DNA of 64,000 nt, taken from WANQ01 sp964448055. Its GTDB lineage: Archaea; Thermoproteota; Thermoprotei_A; Sulfolobales; WANQ01. A model generated the notes under the pieces. That model was not told where the DNA came from. It saw nothing but the letters and a program-made list of their open reading frames with translations, and ran no database searches. Position numbers and translations under genes: made by a program. The stretch covers positions 1-64,000 of the forward strand of contig CAYUVB010000002.1 in assembly GCA_964448055.1 (NCBI GenBank). The letters run 5' to 3'. This document shows, piece after piece, positions 63,889 through 64,000 of the stretch (position 1 is the stretch's first letter; the number at the start of each line of letters is the position of its first letter).

Positions 63889-64000
63889 GTGGTTTTAGCA
63901 AGGGCTTTGAGTTTGGCTATCTTAGCCCTTAGTATGATGTCGTTAGGTCTAATCAGTAATAGTGCAACGGCTATCCATATACTCTCATATTACTTATACT
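63889..64000 (+). CDS. Partial exported or membrane protein
   Basis: An open frame runs from a GTG at 63889 off the right edge. The first ~37 residues (MVLARALSLAILALSMMSLG and on) form a hydrophobic signal peptide or membrane anchor. GGGGTAG lies nine bases upstream. A TTG at 63859 in the same frame is also possible. Identity cannot be determined from the part shown. Confidence 0.5.
   Translation, partial: MVLARALSLAILALSMMSLGLISNSATAIHILSYYLY

Noticed and set aside
1..64000. tRNA, rRNA, CRISPR or mobile element
   Set aside because: No T-loop-containing cloverleaf, no regularly spaced repeats, and no transposase or integrase were recognised on either strand.

Overview
The window looks like a scaffold from an AT-rich, hyperthermophilic crenarchaeon (Thermoproteota, most like Desulfurococcales/Ignisphaera-type organisms). 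Supporting signs are an A-type ATPase operon, archaeal riboflavin enzymes (GTP cyclohydrolase III, archaeal RibC), a tetraether lipid synthase, AMP phosphorylase, cyclic 2,3-diphosphoglycerate synthetase, tungsten aldehyde oxidoreductase, IorAB, archaeal C/D box sRNAs, GGTGA-type ribosome binding sites and frequent TTG/GTG starts. No tRNA, rRNA, CRISPR array, integrase or insertion sequence was seen. It is ordinary, densely packed chromosome, with four 100-N scaffold gaps.

Layout. 1-4.5 kb: A-type ATPase genes H-I-K-E-C(partial), minus strand. 4.6-10.2 kb: DUF2258 protein, a zinc-ribbon protein whose stop codon is embedded in a C/D sRNA, a WhiP-like double winged-helix protein, NAD-kinase-like and diphthine-amide-synthase-like enzymes, and a DUF4443 regulator. 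10.3-18 kb: ornithine carbamoyltransferase, a small nuclease-fold protein, CoA-disulfide-reductase-like flavoprotein, a methanogen-type zinc SerRS, and a large SF2 helicase. 18-28 kb: cDPG synthetase, AAA ATPase (gap), AMP phosphorylase (false gap), then mixed metabolism. 30.6-35.7 kb: riboflavin cluster ribB-ribC-ribH-arfA and, separately, the RibD-like reductase. 33-43.4 kb: UDP-amino-sugar genes (phosphosugar mutase, glmS, nucleotidyltransferase) interleaved with Tes, a COG1031 radical SAM protein and thiL. 43.4-49.6 kb: AOR with MoaD-like partner, an overlooked 59-aa ORF, XPF nuclease, iorAB. 49.6-64 kb: phosphoesterase, DapA-like protein without its lysine, a THUMP protein, membrane pyrophosphatase, TatD proteins, MgtE, an Asp/AsnRS hybrid, an EndoIII-like glycosylase with two cysteine clusters, radical SAM and flavoprotein genes, nitrilase and a RecB-like nuclease.

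How the genes fit together. The ATPase and the membrane pyrophosphatase set the ion gradient: the c-ring subunit carries the Na+-ligand pattern, whereas the pyrophosphatase has the lysine typical of K+-independent pumps. IorAB and AOR point to fermentation of amino acids with ferredoxin and 2-oxo acid/aldehyde intermediates. Flavin, thiamine and amino-sugar genes supply cofactors and glycan precursors, and Tes makes the membrane-spanning lipids. The most interesting unlabelled signals are non-coding: three good and several weaker C/D box sRNA candidates (two sit directly at the 3' end of genes), a hairpin that covers the ribosome binding site of the pyrophosphatase, and a palindrome in front of the cDPG synthetase gene.
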